DNA of 64,000 nucleotides from Nitrospira sp. (GCA_005116965.1 SWDG01000025.1:109515-173514), one strand, 5' to 3'. Numbered from the stretch's first letter, positions 49,261 to 58,489 are shown. A program made the numbers and translations. The notes: generated from the letters alone by a model not told the origin.

Positions 49261-49430
49261 ATTCGCGCAACGCTCAAGCGAGAGCGAGAATCAACTGCAG
49301 CCCATGGAAACACACGGCACTGCGCTCATTGCGCACATCGGATTGTAATTGTGAGAGCGGTTCTACGCGACATCGGAATACTCGACAAAACGCGTCCGCC
49401 CGACCATAACCCACGGCTACCTTTTTTAGA

Positions 49431-49769
49431 TCATTCCACCTCGATCGTAACGACCGCTTCGGTGCCCAATGCATCGTGATCGTGGCTCGCCGTCACAAGC
49501 TTGATCTCATGCGAGCCGCGCGTAAGCCCCTTGAGTATGCCTTTGAACCCTCTTTGATACGCCCCGTCCAGGTAACAATGGACGTGGGTGGCCTGAGCGC
49601 CCTTCGACAGCCTATACCGCACTTCGACGGAATCCCCTCTGATCACTTCGCCCTGCATCGGGCTCACGATCGTGAGTCGGCTGCCGTCGGCATCGGCTGC
49701 CCGACCATCCACGCCGATTCCCAATGACAACAGGCCAAAGAACACTGACATCACAATGACACGAATCAT
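49431..49769 (-). CDS. Exported small beta-sandwich-like protein of unknown function
   Basis: 112 residues from ATG 49769 (GAGGTG ahead). Cleavable signal (VIVMSVFFGLLSLGIGVDGRAAD), then a compact beta-rich domain (SRLTIVSPMQGEVIRGDSV ... VEVRYRLSKGAQATHVHCYL ... GSHEIKLVTASHDHDALG) like a single Ig-like or copper-protein-style module. The HxHxC and HDHD clusters could bind metal, but no family was recognised. Monocistronic; the 240 bases before it hold no gene. Confidence 0.6.
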   Translation of the reverse strand: MIRVIVMSVFFGLLSLGIGVDGRAADADGSRLTIVSPMQGEVIRGDSVEVRYRLSKGAQATHVHCYLDGAYQRGFKGILKGLTRGSHEIKLVTASHDHDALGTEAVVTIEVE

Positions 49770-50009
49770 TTCGCACCTCTTTGAATGATGATCGGCGATG
49801 AAGTTTTCGTGCTCTTTCCTCATGGAAAGCATCAGCCGGATGCTACCCTCCTGCGCTACACCGATGACCTTTGATGGATCCTCGGACAGCCAAAGGCCTT
49901 TTCAAAATCAGACCCAATCCATCGCTTGCCCAGATCGTTGTTCCCTCCACATCGGCAGCGGAGATGACGTTCGGCGACTTCCCTTCCGTTGCTGAGAAAG
50001 ATATCAGGA

Positions 50010-50456
50010 TCATAGATACAGCGGTTTAATCGGCGACACAACCGCCGTCGGGTTGTTTTTCCATACCGACTCATCGGCGTCGACATAGAGTTCCACTTCA
50101 TTGCCGTCGGGATCTTTGAGGTAGAGGCTCTGACTCACAGTATGATCGCTCATGCCATCGATCGGGATCCCAGCCCCGTCCAGCTCTCGTTTTACCTGGC
50201 GAAGCTCGTCAAGACTGTCGCCGACTTTGATCCCGATATGATAGAGCCCTCGATGCCGTCCTGTCGGCGGTCCCGGTGCATCCCCGACTTGAATCAGCAA
50301 CAGCTCGTGATGCGTGCGACCAGATGTCAGTGCAGCTGCGGCTCCGTTGAAGATCCGCCCGACTTCCTTGAACCCTAATAGATCCCGGTAAAACGCAAGT
50401 GATCGTTCCAGTTCCTTCACATAGAAGACAACATGACCAAGGTAATGGGCTTTCAT
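50010..50456 (-). CDS. VOC (glyoxalase/dioxygenase superfamily) protein, intact copy
   Basis: 148 residues from ATG 50456 (AGAGGTGAGG upstream). Paired beta-alpha-beta-beta-beta units: GHVVFYVKELERSLAFYRDLLGF, then HELLLIQVG and YHIGIKVGDSLDELRQ; VELYVDADE near the end carries the C-terminal metal Glu. Substrate unknown. A 17-codon duplicate of its beginning survives at 52453 (MKAQYFDHVVFYVLDLE), so there was once a second copy. Confidence 0.8.
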   Translation of the reverse strand: MKAHYLGHVVFYVKELERSLAFYRDLLGFKEVGRIFNGAAAALTSGRTHHELLLIQVGDAPGPPTGRHRGLYHIGIKVGDSLDELRQVKRELDGAGIPIDGMSDHTVSQSLYLKDPDGNEVELYVDADESVWKNNPTAVVSPIKPLYL

Positions 50457-51043
50457 GTCCTCACCTCTTGAGAGACGTTCCACCGGCCAATCACCCGAGT
50501 GTCTCGCTCATACCCAAGCACACTGATTGCGGCGGTACCGAGGACAAACAACCGCCCGCCTGCGGGTGGGAGACCTAGCCAACAGGCGGTCAAAATGCGC
50601 AGGATATGGGCATGGGCGAAGAGGGCCACTGGTCCATGAATGGTCGATGCTCCCTGAATCACTCGCTGCGCACGACACCCGACCTGCTCAATCGCCTCGC
50701 CTTCCGGGACAGATGTTGTCCAGATTGACCAGTCAGGCTGTTCCTGCCTAATCTCCTGCGTCGTCTTGCCTTCATAGATGCCATAGTCCCACTCCAGTAA
50801 GTCCTCACTCAGGCTGGCCACGTCACTATATCCAGCCAGCCGACAGGTGTCACGTGCACGACGCAACGGGCTGCAGAGCACCAACGAGAATTGCTGACCG
50901 GCTAAGACGTGTCTGAGCTCAGCAGCCTGACGCTCACCGGATGGAGTCAGCGGAACATCGGTGCGACCTGTATGCCGCTTGGCGGCACTCCACTCTGTCT
51001 CCCCGTGCCGAATCAGCCACAGTTTGTGTCGCAACTCACTCAT
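50453..51043 (-). CDS. Histidine phosphatase family protein (phosphoglycerate-mutase-like)
   Basis: 196 residues from ATG 51043. RHGE motif LWLIRHGETEWS at the start, then CSPLRRARDTCRL (second Arg), and the distal His in VALFAHAHILRILTACWLG. Broad phosphomonoesterases with a phospho-His intermediate; the substrate is not predictable. Overlaps the VOC gene start by four bases, so these are translated together. Confidence 0.85.
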   Translation of the reverse strand: MSELRHKLWLIRHGETEWSAAKRHTGRTDVPLTPSGERQAAELRHVLAGQQFSLVLCSPLRRARDTCRLAGYSDVASLSEDLLEWDYGIYEGKTTQEIRQEQPDWSIWTTSVPEGEAIEQVGCRAQRVIQGASTIHGPVALFAHAHILRILTACWLGLPPAGGRLFVLGTAAISVLGYERDTRVIGRWNVSQEVRT

Positions 51044-51179
51044 TTCCTGAGCCTCGTCCCTATTTCTACTGCGGTGAACGCCTTCATGAATTTCGGACAA
51101 ACCCCAGGCTTGGCACAGCCATGATGGCGCAGATCATCTCGAGCATGAATGGCTTCGCTTCCACCTGTTCGGTGTGGCA

Positions 51180-51869
51180 TTAATTGCCCCGCTTCAGCTC
51201 CGCAAGCAACAGATCAGCAACCGCCCCACCCGAGGCTGGATTCTGCCCGGTGATAACACGGCCATCCGCGACCGCAAAGGGTGCCCACGCCTTGTCGGCT
51301 TTTTTATAAATCGCCCCGCGGGCGACCATCTCCGTCTCAGTGAGGAATGGAACAAACTTGTCGAGCTCGGCCAACTTCTCTTCGTCGTTCGAAAAGCCCG
51401 TGACCTGTTTCCCTTTGATGAGCGGCAATCCGTCCGACATCTTAATATTCAACAACCCCGCAGCGCCGTGACACACCGACGACACGTACCCCCCGCCCTC
51501 ATACACTTTCCGACTGATCGTCTGGAGTGGTTTATTCTCAGGAAAGTCCCAGATCACCCCGTGGCCGCCAGCATAATAGACCGCCACATACTCACTTGGA
51601 TTGACCTCACTCGGTTTCAGTGTGTTGCCAAGGCGATTCATGAATTCTTTCTTCTGGTACCATTCCCAATCGACAGGCTCGGCCATCGCAAGGCTATGCG
51701 GATCAATCGGGGTGTAGCCTCCACGAGGGCTGACATAGTCGACCTGATACCCTGCCGCTTCGACTTTTTTGACAAAGTGAACAGCCTCTCCAAGCCATAA
51801 CCCCGTTGCCCGGTTCAAGTTCGGATACTTCTCAACACTGGTAAGCACGACAAGGATTTTTTTGTTCAT
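51180..51869 (-). CDS. DJ-1/PfpI superfamily protein (Hsp31/HchA-like)
   Basis: 229 residues from ATG 51869 (AGGAGGGAC ahead). Type 1 amidotransferase fold with the nucleophile elbow SSVCHGAAGLLN (Cys at about 135) and YYAGGHGVIWDF forming the oxyanion region. The length, and the VDYVSPRGGYTPIDPHS segment, match the Hsp31-type glyoxalase III/chaperone subgroup. Probably detoxifies methylglyoxal or handles stress-damaged proteins. Confidence 0.85.
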   Translation of the reverse strand: MNKKILVVLTSVEKYPNLNRATGLWLGEAVHFVKKVEAAGYQVDYVSPRGGYTPIDPHSLAMAEPVDWEWYQKKEFMNRLGNTLKPSEVNPSEYVAVYYAGGHGVIWDFPENKPLQTISRKVYEGGGYVSSVCHGAAGLLNIKMSDGLPLIKGKQVTGFSNDEEKLAELDKFVPFLTETEMVARGAIYKKADKAWAPFAVADGRVITGQNPASGGAVADLLLAELKRGN

Positions 51870-51900
51870 GAGGTCCCTCCTGCATTCGTTAGTCAAACCG

Positions 51901-52364
51901 TCACAGCCGCTTCTCCTCAAGATCGTAGACATCAAACCACACATAGACGGGACGGTGGTTCGGCACAAACCTGGGGATATACTCTTCCATGTACTGTTGG
52001 GCCTGGAGACTCATATCACTCAAGCGCATATCGCGCATTGCATTGTTCCATTTCAACACGTCGGCCGGATCCTTAACCTTGGAATTACCCACAATCCACG
52101 TCGCGAGTTCTTCATCAGTCGCTCCCGCCGCCACCACATCCTTAAATTGTTCCGGGGTGATGCCAGTGAACGAGAACCATTGGCGGCTAGCGAGCAGGGC
52201 CAATAGGTATACTCGCCGTTCACCCCGAGCAGGAAAGCCCTACATTTATCGACACAGCGGGCAGCAATGACATCGCCACCCAGCTTCTCACGCGGGCTAC
52301 GCGGATAGCTTGTGCGGAGTTCCTTCGCAAACGTCTTTACCTTTTTGAGATTTGCTTTCACCAT
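51901..52364 (-). pseudogene. DUF5069 protein split by a frameshift
   Basis: First frame from ATG 52364 (AAGGAGAGG before it): ELRTSYPRSPREKLGG, IAARCVDKCRAFLLG and NGEYTYW. The second frame starts inside it at 52203 and carries WFSFTGITPEQFKDVVAAGA, ATDEELATWIVGN and the rest to 51901. Together they are one DUF5069 protein of about 150 residues. The shift occurs at about 52200-52215 (one or two bases). Either disrupted or a sequencing error. Confidence 0.75.
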
Positions 52365-52452
52365 CCTCTCCTTTGCTGCTCTAGCGCTCTGCCGAAAAGA
52401 AAGGCCGAGACAAGGGCAGGATGACAAGCATGAAGCTGTTCCAACCGAGCGA

Positions 52453-52506
52453 TCACTCCAAATCCAGCACGTAGAACACGACGTGGTCAAAATATTGGGC
52501 TTTCAC
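52453..52506 (-). pseudogene. VOC protein remnant (first 17 codons)
   Basis: GTG 52506 after AGAGGTGAG starts VKAQYFDHVVFYVLDLE and ends in TGA. This is the beginning of a VOC protein, closely similar to the intact one at 50456 (MKAHYLGHVVFYVKELE). The rest is missing; the following bases match nothing. It retains a good ribosome site. Confidence 0.6.
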
Positions 52507-52511
52507 CTGAC

Positions 52512-52925
52512 TCACCTCTTATGATGAATAGACTGCATCAGTAATGCTCTGACCGCTGCGTGCGCCAGCACCACATCGGGGCTCCGTTGCAGCGCATCGT
52601 GATACTGCCGGCTGAATCCCTCACCCTCTTCCGTGGGTATCAGGAGCGTCTGCACAGACGCTAGCAGATGTGGGATTGCCTCGCGGGATGCGGAGTCATT
52701 CGATTCGCTCAGTTCATCGAGCTTGGCGATTGATTGGGAAAGCGGACGCAACCAGGCGAACCAGGCATCGTTCAACGCGAGCTGCAAAAACGCACCATTC
52801 GAGGGAATCCGTCCGTGCACACGCTCATAGGCCACTCGCTCATCGTCAAGCAAGGCTTTGTGCAGACGAAGTAGCGCGCGAAATAGATTGTCCAGCGAGG
52901 CGTCTCGACTCTGAGGTTTGGGCAT
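52512..52925 (-). CDS. Hypothetical soluble protein
   Basis: 137 residues, helical and charged, with no recognised domain. Pattern: LDNLFRALLRLHKALLDDER ... GAFLQLALNDAWFAWLRPL ... SREAIPHLLASVQTLLIPTE. No signal or membrane segment. ATG with GAGGAAG upstream. It lies between the Rieske-flavodoxin gene and the VOC remnant in the same direction, so it may share that transcript. Confidence 0.6.
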   Translation of the reverse strand: MPKPQSRDASLDNLFRALLRLHKALLDDERVAYERVHGRIPSNGAFLQLALNDAWFAWLRPLSQSIAKLDELSESNDSASREAIPHLLASVQTLLIPTEEGEGFSRQYHDALQRSPDVVLAHAAVRALLMQSIHHKR

Positions 52926-52940
52926 AGCGATACTTCCTCG

Positions 52941-54047
52941 TTACCCGGTTGGCTCACTATCGAGCTGATGCGCCTTTCGCCCACCCCGGGCAAGCGGGTG
53001 CTCAGGTAGTTGACCAGCGACCATCAACTCGGCCATATCCACAGCACGGGCCACAAGCTCCTGCGCTCCCTCACGCAGCTCTCGACTGTTCTGAACTTCG
53101 ACAACATTTCGTTCCATGTCCTCGGCGCTCCAACCTCTCGAATGGGCGATGAACGGGAACTGTGGAAACTGGCAGCCGACTTCGGCGAAAAATGTCATGA
53201 GTTGTCCGGCTACGCCTTGGACATTGTCTTGGCCGCCCATGATGATGAATGCCGCCACTTTATTCTTGAGCAGGTGCTTGTTCGCGATAGTCTCCTGGTT
53301 TTGAATACAGTTCATCCGCTCAACCATTTTGTAATACAAACTGCTGGCGTTGCCCCAACGAATCGGTGTGGCAATCAGAATCACATCGGCCCAATGGACA
53401 ATCGCTTCATACACGCGGTCGAGCTGATCCGTCGGGTCCAGTTGCGTGATCGAACAGGGCCAGGTACAGGCCTTCGCCGATTTGGAATAGTAGCCTTCGC
53501 ATGGGCGAAAGTTCAGATCCCGCAACTTGATGTACTGGGTCTCAAGTTGTAGCTTGTGCCGCGCATGGTCTAACGCCGCTTCAAGCAATGCATCCGACCC
53601 GCTGAAGCGAGGATGGTCACGCGTCATCGCCGTGGTCGAAATCCCCACGACCCGGATCGGTCCAGCCTGGCGGACGACTGGTCTCGCCAAAGGATGCGGT
53701 TTGTGAGCCTGCTTCTTGCGCTTTGTTGCGGATGACAAATCGATATACAAACGGCCATTCTCAATCTTAATTGTGTAGGCAGGTACCTGATCTTGTTCAT
53801 ACCCTGCTTCGCCCTGACCAGTTTTGTGATGGAACTTCCAGTAATGCCAGGGACAAACGACATAGTCGCCGGCAAGCTGACCTTCCCCCAACGGCCCACC
53901 GACGTGATTGCAGACTCCGGAGATCGCGGCAAATGCACCGTCCTTGTACGTCAGGACGATCGGAATTTTACCGCACATAACCCGCTGCAAGGGTTTGGCC
54001 TTCAGTTCTTCGTAATTTCCAATATCCGTCCATTGCGGGGCAGGCAT
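52941..54047 (-). CDS. Rieske-flavodoxin (NADPH-dependent FMN reductase) fusion
   Basis: 368 residues from ATG 54047 (AAGGAG six bases ahead; a TTG two codons earlier is less likely). Residues about 5-105 are a Rieske domain: CNHVGGPLGEG and CPWHYWKFHH give C-x-H ... C-x-x-H for a 2Fe-2S cluster. Residues about 135-330 are a flavodoxin-like reductase: VVGISTTAMTRDHPRFSG (phosphate loop), CEGYYSKSAKACTWPC (Cys-rich) and IATPIRWGNASSLYYKM. A single chain pairing a flavin oxidoreductase with a Rieske centre is uncommon and would give a self-contained electron relay. Substrate unknown. Confidence 0.85.
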   Translation of the reverse strand: MPAPQWTDIGNYEELKAKPLQRVMCGKIPIVLTYKDGAFAAISGVCNHVGGPLGEGQLAGDYVVCPWHYWKFHHKTGQGEAGYEQDQVPAYTIKIENGRLYIDLSSATKRKKQAHKPHPLARPVVRQAGPIRVVGISTTAMTRDHPRFSGSDALLEAALDHARHKLQLETQYIKLRDLNFRPCEGYYSKSAKACTWPCSITQLDPTDQLDRVYEAIVHWADVILIATPIRWGNASSLYYKMVERMNCIQNQETIANKHLLKNKVAAFIIMGGQDNVQGVAGQLMTFFAEVGCQFPQFPFIAHSRGWSAEDMERNVVEVQNSRELREGAQELVARAVDMAELMVAGQLPEHPLARGGRKAHQLDSEPTG

Positions 54048-54082
54048 GAGCAACTCCTTGAAAAATTGACTTGCTTGGTTTC

Positions 54083-54454
54083 TTACCGCTTAGAGCCTGT
54101 ATCATAATAAAACCGCTCATGAACGATCCTGCCATTCTTCCACTTGGTCACCACGACCTGCTCCATATGCACAGCCTGCCCGCTCGTGGCAATGAAGTCG
54201 AGGCTGCATTCGTAGAAAGTCACGTTGTCGCCGACGCCTGAGGCCGTAACATTGAACCCTTTCCATTCCTTGACGCCGCTCAAGAACTGCTTTTCCCGCT
54301 CAATGTTAGCGGCGAGCCCTTTGGTCGGCGGGTTGGCGTTATCCTGCATCACAGTGTCCTGGTCGTAAAACTCACTCATGGCGTCAATGATTTTGCCCTG
54401 GCGGATATAATCGCAGAGATCATTCAACCGCTGTTGCAGAGTGATGGCACTCAT
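54083..54454 (-). CDS. SnoaL-like / NTF2-fold protein, second copy
   Basis: 123 residues. QRLNDLCDYIRQGKIIDAMSEFYDQDT, then FNVTASGVGDNVTFYECSLDF and EQVVVTKWKNGRIVHERFYYD, an NTF2-like cone. Related to the protein at 26872. AAGGAG seven bases before the ATG, inside the end of the VOC gene (overlap 4). Ligand unknown; the position in a detoxification-like run suggests hydrolase or isomerase rather than polyketide work. Confidence 0.75.
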   Translation of the reverse strand: MSAITLQQRLNDLCDYIRQGKIIDAMSEFYDQDTVMQDNANPPTKGLAANIEREKQFLSGVKEWKGFNVTASGVGDNVTFYECSLDFIATSGQAVHMEQVVVTKWKNGRIVHERFYYDTGSKR

Positions 54455-54885
54455 GTCTTCTTCTCCTTGTTCAATTTATCGGTAAATGTAATGCCTGCCT
54501 TCTGAACCTCCTGATACGGCAACAGCCAGACCAGCGATTCATCGCTGAGATCGCCGACCTGGAAACGATTCCCCCAGGGATCGCGGAAATCGCATCGCAA
54601 GTCGGACGCCGGTTTCAGCTTGTACTTATTGATCAGTTTCTTCCGCACTTCCTTGATCTGCTTCGCATCCCGGACCATCAAGCCAAAATGTTTCACACGG
54701 TCCGGCTGGAGCGTATCCACCTCGAAAATGGCCATGAACTGATGCTCCCCGAGCTTGCACCAAGCCGCCCCTTCACCACCGCGCAACATCTTGAGGCCGA
54801 ACACATCCTCATAGAACTTCACCGCCTTTTTGGCATCGGTCACTTCGATCACGACATGGTTACATCCGTAGACTTGAACGGCCAT
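54451..54885 (-). CDS. VOC (glyoxalase superfamily) protein
   Basis: 144 residues: CNHVVIEVTDAKKAVKFYED and VKHFGLMVRDAKQIKEVRKK, with FRDPWGNRFQVGDL at the end. Metal ligands appear as His of NHVV, His of KHFG and the final region; no clear Glu. Overlaps the SnoaL gene by 4 and touches the DsbA gene (TAATG). Substrate unknown. Confidence 0.8.
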   Translation of the reverse strand: MAVQVYGCNHVVIEVTDAKKAVKFYEDVFGLKMLRGGEGAAWCKLGEHQFMAIFEVDTLQPDRVKHFGLMVRDAKQIKEVRKKLINKYKLKPASDLRCDFRDPWGNRFQVGDLSDESLVWLLPYQEVQKAGITFTDKLNKEKKT

Positions 54886-55556
54886 TACACACCCGCCTTT
54901 CCCACTGACAATTCCACTGCACTCTGCCTGAAGGCAGCCAATAACTGCTCTGAAGGTTGCGCCCCGGAGAGCGCGTTGACTCCGTTGAACACGAAATACG
55001 GAACACTTCGAATGCCCAAACGATGACCGGCCGCTTCCTCCGCCTTCACCTCCCCGACACCTTCATCACCAGTCAGAAATGTTTCGGTCGCTGCTTGATC
55101 GAGCCCTGCCTGAGCCGCGGCTAGAGACAACGTCTCGATATTCCCAATATCTCCACCCTCCACGAAATAACGGCGAAAGAGTATCTCCACCATCTCATCC
55201 TGCTTCCCATGATGCCCCGCCAACCAGATGAGGCGATGCGCGGCAAATGTGTTCGGCGTGCGAGCAATGCGCTCAAAGGCGAACTGGATGCCTTCTTCGG
55301 TACCTGCTGCCGAGACGTGATCATAGATCGCTTGAGCAGCCGCAGGGCTCCCGAACTTCGCGTCAAGGTACTGTCGTCGATCCATCCCGTTGCGCGGCAT
55401 GGTCGGATTCAATTGAAAGGGCCGCCATCGGATAGTCACAGGGACACCATCCCATGTCTTGAGCGCCCGTTCCAGCCGCCGCTTCCCCACATAGCACCAG
55501 GGGCAGATCACATCCGAGCACACATCAATTTGCAAGGCTGCATCCTGGCTATTCAT
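54885..55556 (-). CDS. DsbA family oxidoreductase (FrnE-like)
   Basis: About 223 residues from ATG 55556 (GTG at 55565 also possible; neither has a clear ribosome site). Thioredoxin fold with CPWCYVGKRRLE at the start, the DsbA helical insertion (about 60-140), cis-Pro in IRSVPYFVFNG. Such cytosolic CPWC proteins act as isomerases or in 2-hydroxychromene metabolism; no signal peptide. Its stop overlaps the next gene's start. Confidence 0.85.
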   Translation of the reverse strand: MNSQDAALQIDVCSDVICPWCYVGKRRLERALKTWDGVPVTIRWRPFQLNPTMPRNGMDRRQYLDAKFGSPAAAQAIYDHVSAAGTEEGIQFAFERIARTPNTFAAHRLIWLAGHHGKQDEMVEILFRRYFVEGGDIGNIETLSLAAAQAGLDQAATETFLTGDEGVGEVKAEEAAGHRLGIRSVPYFVFNGVNALSGAQPSEQLLAAFRQSAVELSVGKAGV

Positions 55557-55590
55557 ACGCTTCACGCTTCACGAACGACGAACAACAAGA

Positions 55591-56475
55591 TCATGACAGG
55601 TGGCCCATCTTTCCCGCTTGATAATCGTTCACAGCTTGTACGAGTTCGGCTTTGGTATTCATGACGAACGGACCGTGCCGCGCAATCGGCTCATCGATAG
55701 GCTCACCACTCATGAGCAAAATCCGACTATCTGACTTGGCCTCAATCGTCACCAGTGATCCATTCCGCCTGCACACAAACAATTCCGCCTCTCCGGCGTC
55801 ACGGGAACCATTCACCGACACCAAGCCTTGCACCACAAAAACAGACGTATTGTGCCCGTCCTGAAGATGCAACTCCGCGCGATGACTAGCGGCTAGCTTC
55901 AAATCATAGAGTTCGATCGGTGTCACTGTATGGGCTGGCCCCTTCTGTCCCTGAGCCGTTCCGGCAATCACACGCAGTCGGCCTGCTCCACCTTCGAGTT
56001 CGACCTTTGGAATATCGACGTTTAGGATCGTCTGGTAACGGGGCGCCGACATTTTCTGTGCGCGCGGCAGATTCACCCACAATTGAATGGCGTGCAACGT
56101 CCCACCCTTCTTGGCCCACTGCTTCTCGTGCCGCTCTTCGTGCACGACTCCGGATGCCGCCGTCATCCACTGCACATCACCCGGCCCAATCACGCCGGCA
56201 TTGCCGGCGGAATCCCGGTGAGCCACCAAGCCCTCATAGACAATCGTCACGGTTTCAAACCCACGGTGAGGATGTTCGCCGACGCCCCGCGGGTGATCGG
56301 TTGGTTCAAAATAGTGTGGCCCGGCATAGTCCAGCATGAGAAACGGACTGACCTCTCGATCGAGGTCGTTGCTCGGGAACAGATTCCGCACTGGGAAGCC
56401 ATCTCCGACCATATGGGCCGATCCTGGTTGATAGATCCCTGCCACTTCTTTGACAACCGCTATCCCTGTAGCCAT
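55591..56475 (-). CDS. Pirin family protein
   Basis: 294 residues from ATG 56475 (GGAGGACC ahead). Bicupin: metal ligands in GVGEHPHRGFETVTIVYEG (His-x-His) and GDVQWMTAASGVVHEERH, then the C-terminal cupin (ELHLQDGHNTSVFVVQG). Bacterial pirins often have quercetinase activity. Directly follows the NmrA-like fragment with a 4-base overlap of their frames. Confidence 0.9.
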   Translation of the reverse strand: MATGIAVVKEVAGIYQPGSAHMVGDGFPVRNLFPSNDLDREVSPFLMLDYAGPHYFEPTDHPRGVGEHPHRGFETVTIVYEGLVAHRDSAGNAGVIGPGDVQWMTAASGVVHEERHEKQWAKKGGTLHAIQLWVNLPRAQKMSAPRYQTILNVDIPKVELEGGAGRLRVIAGTAQGQKGPAHTVTPIELYDLKLAASHRAELHLQDGHNTSVFVVQGLVSVNGSRDAGEAELFVCRRNGSLVTIEAKSDSRILLMSGEPIDEPIARHGPFVMNTKAELVQAVNDYQAGKMGHLS

Positions 56476-56486
56476 GTGGTCCTCCT

Positions 56487-57104
56487 TCACACCATTGTTC
56501 GTAGCGCCTCATCCAGCGTCACCGTACCCCGCACGAGCTTGTCAGGGTGCTCATACCCGATTGCGCCTTTGGAGAACGCCGTGTACATTTCTTCAAACAA
56601 TCTCGCCGCCTCGTCCGAAAACCCAAACGATGTGAACGTCGGGACCACGGCACTGAGTGGGGCATGTTGGGCCGTCACCGTTTTCCCAAGGATCTGACTG
56701 AGTGCCGACGCCGCTTGATCCGGGCTGTACTCCTCCGGACCTGCCATTTCCACGATCTGCTTACCATAGCCACCAGTCATCAATCGTTCCGCACCAATCC
56801 TGCCGATGTCCTTGGTCGAAATCATGGGAATCTTCGCCGGTGGCGCGATGAATGTCGGAAGCACACCCTGAGCCTTGGCCGCCCCAATGACCGGTGCCCA
56901 GTTGTCCATGAAATAACAGGGACGGAGAATGGTCAGACGCTTAGCATGACAGCCAAGTGCATACTCTCCATAACTCGCGGCTCGAATCGGGCCGGTCCCA
57001 CCATGCAGATGTCCTCCCACCGATGACAGCAACACAACATGTTCGACTCCACTCTTCTGAACGGCTTCTGCCGCACGATCCATTCTCTGTCGTTGATCTG
57101 CCAA
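56487..57104 (-). pseudogene. NmrA-like NAD(P)-binding protein, N-terminally truncated
   Basis: 205 residues from TTG 57104: ADQRQRMDRAAEAVQKSGVEHVVLLSSVG and LTILRPCYFMDNWAPV, typical from strand 4 onward of NmrA/atypical SDR proteins. The Rossmann N-terminus with GxxGxxG is missing. Homologous codons reach back to about 57140 (RTSFSPNEWLADQ), where a TGA closes the frame. The gene was cut here; the other side is a glycosidase fragment on the opposite strand. Confidence 0.7.
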
Positions 57105-57110
57105 CCACTC

Positions 57111-58313
57111 GTTGGGCGAGAAACTCGTCCTGGCGATCCACTGAACTACCCATCAGCATGGCAACGTGATGGAGCGTACGTTCTAGTCGCACTCGCGAGA
57201 GCTGGAAAGATAGACCTGGCGAGGAAACTCGCAAAGGATTTTGCTGAGCGTGATTTCTTTGGTGGGTTTGGACCGGAAGCCGATGCTCCGGGTTTGGGAA
57301 TTTGGGCGCTTATGGCTACTGCTGAGCAAGTTCAACTAACGGATTTTTATAACTGGTTATGGCCTCATATCAGAAGAAAAGCAAATTTCATTGATATGAT
57401 GCTCAACACAAAATCAACCATACATCAAAAGGTTGTTGGACCTATTGTTCCTAGATATATAAAGGATCCAGATTTAACGCTAGTCGCAGAGCCTCCACGT
57501 GATGGTCTTATTCTTGGAAAGATGCATCATCATCGGCCAGCGCTTTTCATTAACGCTGTTAGTTTTCAGGGTCTGCGTGATGCCATTAAGCTTGCGCGCA
57601 AGTTAGGCTATACTCAAGACGCAGAGCGTTGGGAGGTAACAGCTAAACACCTAAAGATGGCTTGGGAAAAATCATTTCGACCGCCGTGGTCGGATAACCC
57701 CCTTACTTACATCAGTGCTCTTTGGCCTAGTTGGATCGCCACGGACACGCGAGAGGAATTGGAGGAACATCTAACTAAGAGGTGGGCAAAGAAGCATACT
57801 GGTCATAATTACACGACACGTCCGCCGTGGCCATATTTCGAAATAGCTGAAGCGCATCAATGGCTTTATCTTGGTAAGACCGAAAGAACCTGGTCTACCT
57901 TACAATGGTTTTGGGATAACCAAAGCTCACCCGGTCTTTATTCTTGGTGGGGAGGGGAAAGTGAAGAAAATTCATTTGGTTCATGGGAGAATGTCCGTGG
58001 TTGGGTCAGTCCTGCAGGTGTCACGCCTCATCACTGGACGGCGGCTGAGATGGCATTATTGCAGATGGACATGCTGGGGTATATTGATGATGCATCACAT
58101 TCAGAATTAGTTATTGGCGATGGAGTTCCAGCTGAATGGATTACACAAGACATGAGTGTCAAGGGGCTGAGACTTAATGGATTGAAGGTGGATTGGCAAT
58201 GGCAGGATAGAATAATGACCATCCACATCAAAGGAACGAATAGAATCGATGTAAAACTAGGTGCCAGCTTCCCTGAGAGCGCAAAGGTAAAAATATTTTA
58301 CCTTGATTCATAG
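57111..58313 (+). pseudogene. Six-hairpin glycosidase-like protein, N-terminally truncated, A+T-rich
   Basis: About 400 residues, from RPGDPLNYPSAWQRDGAYVLVAL onward: the (alpha/alpha)6 toroid pattern with WQRDGAY, GGFGPEADAPGLGIWAL, HHRPALFINAVSF, ISALWPSW and WWGGESEENSFGSWENVRGW. The C-terminal beta-domain follows. Codon use is much richer in A/T than neighbours (ataa, aaag runs), so it came from elsewhere. No start codon of its own: the upstream bases belong to the NmrA gene. It is therefore a 5'-deleted import. No CAZy family was assigned. Confidence 0.55.
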
Positions 58314-58334
58314 CGAAGATGTTTGAGGGTAGCT

Positions 58335-58489
58335 TAGGAGGTTGTAGTTGACTCCTGACCTTCCCCCAATTTGATGGACTCCAGGTTAGGCGACTGCGCC
58401 CTCGCTTCGTACTCGGCCGGTGAGTCATAGCCGAGGGTTGAGTGCCGACGCGTCCGATTGTAGAACACCTTGATGTATTCGAAGATGTC
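58335..58489 (-). mobile_element. IS3-family transposase C-terminal remnant 1
   Basis: Fifty-one codons reading [20 protein letters not shown], then [20 protein letters not shown] to TAA. This is the end of the OrfB transposase (the final YNRxRRHSxLGYxSP motif). Everything before it, including the DDE residues, is missing. Confidence 0.75.
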
